Assembly: GCF_001753205.1 (NCBI RefSeq)
Contig: NZ_CP017560.1
Span: 186,001 to 250,000, forward strand
Origin: Sporosarcina ureilytica
GTDB lineage: Bacteria; Bacillota; Bacilli; Bacillales_A; Planococcaceae
DNA: 64,000 nt
Direction: 5' to 3'
Part shown: positions 60,481 through 64,000 of the stretch, in pieces
How the letters are laid out: the number at the start of each line of letters is the position of its first letter
Position numbering within the stretch: the stretch's first letter is position 1
Position numbers and translations under genes: made by a program
Notes under the pieces: generated by a model
Databases searched by the model: none
What the model was told of the DNA's origin: nothing
The model's input: only the letters and a program-made list of their open reading frames with translations

Positions 60481-61032
60481 TCGGTAACGGCTATATGCAA
60501 GTTGTAAGGCACGAGAAAGAATACGACTCATCTCAAAGGGCAAATGAAGCCGAGTACTTTGTAATACGGCATGTTCCATGAATCCAGCAACATTAACAAT
60601 CCCTTTAATGGACACATTGCCAACAGGAGGAAGTTTTTTGCCCACTGCTTGTCCAGGTTGCAATGGTTCGTGTTGCAAAATGAATTGTCCAATAGAAGTG
60701 CCTTTTCCTAAACATGCATCAATCGCAACAATGAAAGCTTCAGGATTTTTATTTTGAAGTTCATTTAATCGTTGTTCTAAGTTAAGTGCATGTAACGGTG
60801 TTTCCAGTGTTCCAATAACGGGAAAAGGGAAAGTCTTTAGTTCAGACAAATGTGAACCAGTAAGTGGCCCAAGGGCATCTCCAGTAGAGCGATCCGTTCC
60901 GATACAAAAGAAAATGATATTTTCATTGTGGAATGGGATAGATTGGAGAAAAATATTACTAAATTTCCAAATGACGCCAGTTTCTTTATAGTGGATACGA
61001 AAGTCGGAAGTATTATGAATGATAGCTTGCAT
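60424..61032 (-). CDS. yyaC: Spore protease-like protein YyaC (DUF1256)
   Basis: A 202-residue protein of the YyaC family, related to the germination protease GPR. Motifs: FFCIGTDRSTGDALGPLTG near residues 40-58 (with the paired Asp residues), VIGTLETPLHA, and AIDACLGKGTSIGQF near residues 103-117. B. subtilis YyaC is 205 residues and is made in sporulation (family knowledge). The start ATG 61032 is seven bases after GGAG. It is on the minus strand, against the flow of the arm, and overlaps DUF554 tail-to-tail. Confidence 0.9.
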   Translation of the reverse strand: MQAIIHNTSDFRIHYKETGVIWKFSNIFLQSIPFHNENIIFFCIGTDRSTGDALGPLTGSHLSELKTFPFPVIGTLETPLHALNLEQRLNELQNKNPEAFIVAIDACLGKGTSIGQFILQHEPLQPGQAVGKKLPPVGNVSIKGIVNVAGFMEHAVLQSTRLHLPFEMSRILSRALQLAYSRYRSKKMYDGNNHPYYQNTGH

Positions 61033-61104
61033 ATGAAAACTCCATTTCATTTTTATAGTTAGTATATGCAAAAATTCAGGAAATCATACGATAGGAGGGG
61101 GAAG

Positions 61105-61971
61105 ATGGATTATTCAAAAACTGTGGAGGAAATCGAAAGGATAATATTGAATCAGGATACTTGGATATTACTTGGAACCCGCACGTTGAAAATTTTCTTT
61201 ATTGTTTTAATAGCTATCATCGTAATTAGAATAGGAAAAGCTGTTATTCGAAGGATGTTTACGTTTCAAATAAAAACGAAAATACGCCCATCCGAAAGAC
61301 GTGAACAAACTTTATTAAAACTACTTGAAAATTCTCTAACCTACGTCGTTTACTTCTCGGCAATGCTCGCTGTTTTAGCGGAGTTTAATGTTGATGTTAC
61401 CGGCATACTTGCAAGTGCAGGTGTTCTTGGATTGGCGGTAGGTTTCGGAGCACAAAACTTAGTTAGAGATGTAATATCAGGATTTTTTATTATTTTTGAA
61501 GATCAATTTTCGGTAGGCGACTATGTACAAATAGGGCAAGCATTAGGAACTGTAAAAGAAATCGGCCTCCGTACGACCAAAATAGCGGCTTACGGTGGAG
61601 AAGTTTATATTATTCCAAATGGGAGTATTACGGAAGTGGTCAACTACTCAATCAATAATGGATTAGCCATTATGGATATCAGGGTTGCCTATGAAACCGA
61701 CATTAAAAAGGCGGAGTCGCTCATACGAGACTTCATTGCTAATTTATCTGACGAGTATGAAGAACTCGTCGCACCCCCTAATTTAATAGGCGTGCAAGAT
61801 TTGACAGCTTCGGAAATTGTATTCCGAGTCACTGCGGAAACAGTTCCCGTGATGCAATGGGCGTTTAGTCGAAAGTTCAGAAAGGATTTAAAACTGTTTT
61901 TAGATAAAAACGGCATTGAAATACCATATCCGAAAATGGTCCATATTAGTGAACAGAAAGGAGCCAATTAA
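61105..61971 (+). CDS. Small-conductance mechanosensitive channel, MscS family
   Basis: A 288-residue MscS-type channel. Two to three membrane helices occupy about residues 22-110, including TGILASAGVLGLAVGFGAQ, and the pore-to-beta transition GAQNLVRDVISGFFIIFEDQF is near residue 115; quoted by family features. The C-terminal vestibule has YIIPNGSI. It opens on hypo-osmotic shock. The start ATG 61105 is six bases after AGGAGG; the ATG at 61066 is rejected. The gene ends one base before the DUF951 start. Confidence 0.94.
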   Translation: MDYSKTVEEIERIILNQDTWILLGTRTLKIFFIVLIAIIVIRIGKAVIRRMFTFQIKTKIRPSERREQTLLKLLENSLTYVVYFSAMLAVLAEFNVDVTGILASAGVLGLAVGFGAQNLVRDVISGFFIIFEDQFSVGDYVQIGQALGTVKEIGLRTTKIAAYGGEVYIIPNGSITEVVNYSINNGLAIMDIRVAYETDIKKAESLIRDFIANLSDEYEELVAPPNLIGVQDLTASEIVFRVTAETVPVMQWAFSRKFRKDLKLFLDKNGIEIPYPKMVHISEQKGAN

Positions 61972-61972
61972 C

Positions 61973-62170
61973 GTGACAAAAGAGTTTGGTTTAAACGATA
62001 TCGTTGAAATGAAGAAATCACATCCTTGTGGAACGAACTCCTGGAAAATCATCCGAATGGGTGCAGACATCCGAATAAAATGTGAGGGTTGTGCGCATAG
62101 TGTGATGCTTCCTCGGAATGAATTTGCAAAAAAGATGAAAAAAGTGATAGTTGAGGCAGATACTGAATAG
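61973..62170 (+). CDS. DUF951 domain protein
   Basis: A 65-residue protein of the DUF951 family. LNDIVEMKKSHPCGTNSWKI and IKCEGCAHSVMLPR are diagnostic; three cysteines (near residues 21, 39 and 42) may bind metal. The start GTG 61973 is nine bases after AAAGGAG. It follows mscS directly and precedes ychF, an order common in Bacillales. The function is unknown; small, cytosolic and SH3-like by reputation of the family. Confidence 0.88.
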   Translation: MTKEFGLNDIVEMKKSHPCGTNSWKIIRMGADIRIKCEGCAHSVMLPRNEFAKKMKKVIVEADTE

Positions 62171-62271
62171 GGAAATAGACATTTTATCCTGTTATCCTTA
62201 TAATAGAAGAGTTGAAAGTACTTGAACTTTTATGAAATAGTGATCGATATAGATGAAAGGTAGTGGAATAT

Positions 62272-63372
62272 ATGTCCTTGACAGCAGGGATTGTTGGACT
62301 TCCGAACGTTGGTAAGTCAACGTTATTTAATGCAATTACAAAGGCGGGCGCGGAGGCAGCGAACTATCCGTTTTGTACGATTGATCCAAACGTAGGGATT
62401 GTAGAGGTACCAGACGCAAGACTAGAGAAATTAACAGAACTTGTTACACCGAAAAAAACTGTGCCGACTGCTTTTGAGTTTACAGATATTGCGGGGATTG
62501 TTGAAGGTGCAAGTAAAGGGGAAGGACTTGGAAATAAGTTTCTTTCGCATATTCGAGAGGTTGACGCAATTTGTCAAGTCGTTCGTTGTTTCGCTGATGA
62601 AAATATTACACATGTTTCAGGGAAAGTGAATCCAATTCACGATATTGAAGTGATTAACTTAGAGTTAATTCTTGCGGATATGGAAAGTGTCGATCGTCGT
62701 TTAGAGCGTGTCTCTAAAATGGCGAAACAAAAAGATAAAGAAGCAATGATTGAAGAGCCTGTATTGCTAAAGTTAAAGGAAGCATTTGAAAATGAACAAC
62801 CTGCACGTTCTGTGGAATTGTCAGAAGATGAATTTGTACTAATTAAAGGCATGAACTTACTGACGATTAAACCGATGTTATACGTTGCAAACGTAGATGA
62901 AGATAGTATTACAAATGCTGATGATAATGAGTATGTAAATGTTGTTCGCGAGTTTGCGAAAACGGATAATGCTGAGGTAATTGTTGTTTGTGCAAAGATT
63001 GAAGAAGAGATGGCTGAGTTAGATGATGAAGATAAAGCGATGTTTCTTGAAGAACTAGGGATTCAAGAAGCTGGATTAGATTTACTCATTCGTGCTACTT
63101 ATTCATTACTTGGCTATGCAACTTACTTTACAGCAGGTGTGCAAGAAGTACGTGCTTGGACATTTAAAAAAGGAATGAAGGCGCCGCAATGTGCTGGAAT
63201 TATTCATACGGACTTTGAAAGAGGATTTATTCGTGCTGAAACAGTTTCATATGATGATTTAGTAGAAGCTGGATCGATGACTGTTGCAAAAGAAGCAGGA
63301 AAAGTCCGACAAGAAGGAAAAGAATATGTCGTTCAAGATGGGGACGTTATACTGTTCCGCTTTAACGTCTAA
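62272..63372 (+). CDS. ychF: Ribosome-binding ATPase YchF (OLA1 family)
   Basis: A 366-residue Obg-like ATPase (YyaF/EngD). G1 is GLPNVGKSTLFNAIT near residues 8-22, G3 is DIAGIVEGASKGEGLG near residue 69, and a C-terminal TGS domain ends QDGDVILFRFNV. It binds ATP rather than GTP and associates with ribosomes. The start ATG 62272 (MSLTAGIVG) gives the family length; a GTG at 62263 is too close to the ribosome-binding site. Usually followed by rpsF further on, which here is not next. Confidence 0.97.
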   Translation: MSLTAGIVGLPNVGKSTLFNAITKAGAEAANYPFCTIDPNVGIVEVPDARLEKLTELVTPKKTVPTAFEFTDIAGIVEGASKGEGLGNKFLSHIREVDAICQVVRCFADENITHVSGKVNPIHDIEVINLELILADMESVDRRLERVSKMAKQKDKEAMIEEPVLLKLKEAFENEQPARSVELSEDEFVLIKGMNLLTIKPMLYVANVDEDSITNADDNEYVNVVREFAKTDNAEVIVVCAKIEEEMAELDDEDKAMFLEELGIQEAGLDLLIRATYSLLGYATYFTAGVQEVRAWTFKKGMKAPQCAGIIHTDFERGFIRAETVSYDDLVEAGSMTVAKEAGKVRQEGKEYVVQDGDVILFRFNV

Positions 63373-63375
63373 AAT

Positions 63376-63413
63376 AAAAGGCTATTCAGTAGTTTAACTG
63401 GATAGCCTTTTTC
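63376..63413. terminator. Bidirectional terminator after ychF
   Basis: AAAAGGCTATtCAGT pairs with AACTGgATAGCCTTTTT. It lies between convergent ychF and the DUF3267 gene. Confidence 0.85.
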
Positions 63414-64000
63414 TTATTGGTTTATTTGTAGATGTTCTTTTTTAGAAAGTTCCGCAGGATTGTAAAGATAAAGTTTCGGTTCTGTTGGATGGTCTTTAAT
63501 GAGCCAATCATTCGGCAACTTTTTCAACTGTTTATACATACTAAAATCACCAGCTGCACCTCCAATTAATAAAGCAGCTAAAGCGATTAACATATTGCTA
63601 TCTGTATAGAGGCCAATGATTGCCGGTAATACCCCTGTCATCCAAAAGGGAAGTAATAATGACTTTCGAATTTCTTGGTTCGTCATCAACTGGGCCGTTG
63701 TGGCATAGGCAATGCCCAGCTTTAAGTTAACCCCGACTTTCATTTTTCGCCAAGGTATTTTTGAAAAAATACGAAATCCGAGTAAATGAAAAAATTCATG
63801 TAAGACGATTAATACAAGATAACTAGCAGAAAAAATGATGATATCTAAACTAAAAGTAAGCAATGTAAAAGTGTAAGAGAACATTTGATGAATGGTGATT
63901 TGTAATACAAACAATATAATAAAAGAAAATGAGGTTATATAAAACATTTGCTTAACGATTCTGGACAGGTCTAACTCAACAATATGATTCGGTTTAGGGG
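63414..64000 (-). CDS. DUF3267 putative zincin membrane metallopeptidase, 5' end cut by window edge
   Basis: A membrane protein with four or five hydrophobic segments and a zinc-protease-like motif HEFFHLLGF inside the second one. The frame stays open upstream of the ATG at 63947 (PKPNHIVELDLSRIVKQ) to the edge, so the true start is outside the window and at least 195 residues belong to it. DUF3267 members are predicted peptidases; I know of no established substrate. It is on the minus strand, opposite to ychF. Confidence 0.8.
   Translation of the reverse strand, partial: PKPNHIVELDLSRIVKQMFYITSFSFIILFVLQITIHQMFSYTFTLLTFSLDIIIFSASYLVLIVLHEFFHLLGFRIFSKIPWRKMKVGVNLKLGIAYATTAQLMTNQEIRKSLLLPFWMTGVLPAIIGLYTDSNMLIALAALLIGGAAGDFSMYKQLKKLPNDWLIKDHPTEPKLYLYNPAELSKKEHLQINQ

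Overview
The window is the replication-origin region of a low-GC, endospore-forming Gram-positive chromosome (Bacillota, Bacillales). Gene content and start sites resemble Bacillus subtilis very closely, while the gene order and dispersed repeats point more to a Planococcaceae/Sporosarcina-like genus; the genus is an inference and was not tested. Sporulation-linked genes (bofA, yyaC, soj/spo0J, spoIIIJ/jag) support a spore former. The bipartite origin lies around dnaA: DnaA boxes upstream of dnaA (49049-49343) and an unwinding module between dnaA and dnaN (47478-47543).

Transcription runs away from the origin on both sides. Left of it, on the minus strand, are dnaA, dnaN, yaaA, recF, gyrB, gyrA, an HD-GYP protein, a complete rrn operon, guaB, dacA, pdxS, a Nudix hydrolase, serS (with T-box), dgk/dck, a conserved hypothetical gene, hom-thrC-thrB, SRP RNA, dnaX, yaaK, recR, yaaL, bofA, a second complete rrn operon, yaaO, tmk, darA, yaaR, holB, ricT, yabA, yabB, yazA and rsmI (cut by the window edge). 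Head-on exceptions are tadA, pdxR, an aspartokinase gene, tRNA-Ser and a 57-residue zinc-ribbon gene. Right of the origin, on the plus strand, are rpmH, rnpA, spoIIIJ/yidC, jag/khpB, mnmE, mnmG, rsmG, noc, soj, spo0J, a DUF554 gene, an mscS-type channel, a DUF951 gene and ychF. On the minus strand there are yyaC and a DUF3267 putative metallopeptidase cut by the right edge.

The genes form a few functional blocks: initiation and its control (dnaA, dnaN, yabA, soj, spo0J, noc), clamp loading and repair (dnaX, holB, recF, recR, gyrase), nucleotide salvage and supply (tmk, dck, dgk, guaB), tRNA modification and charging (tadA, mnmE/mnmG, serS, yabB), ribosome components and rRNA methylation (two rrn operons, rpmH, rsmG, rsmI), membrane insertion (SRP RNA, YidC), and the threonine branch of aspartate metabolism gathered in one divergent cluster.

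The less ordinary material is: (i) a PdxS with a shortened N-terminus, with no pdxT beside it and a divergent MocR regulator; (ii) two copies of a small repeat with perfect 14-bp terminal inverted repeats, upstream of yidC and of noc; (iii) a second dispersed GC-rich repeat family with variable hairpin cores; (iv) three parS or parS-like sites; (v) an HD-GYP protein whose HD motif has lost its histidine; (vi) a pair of adjacent palindromes between the HD-GYP gene and an rrn operon; and (vii) two rrn operons in direct orientation that bracket about 21 kb of largely essential genes. I found no clear phage, transposase, CRISPR or defence locus.
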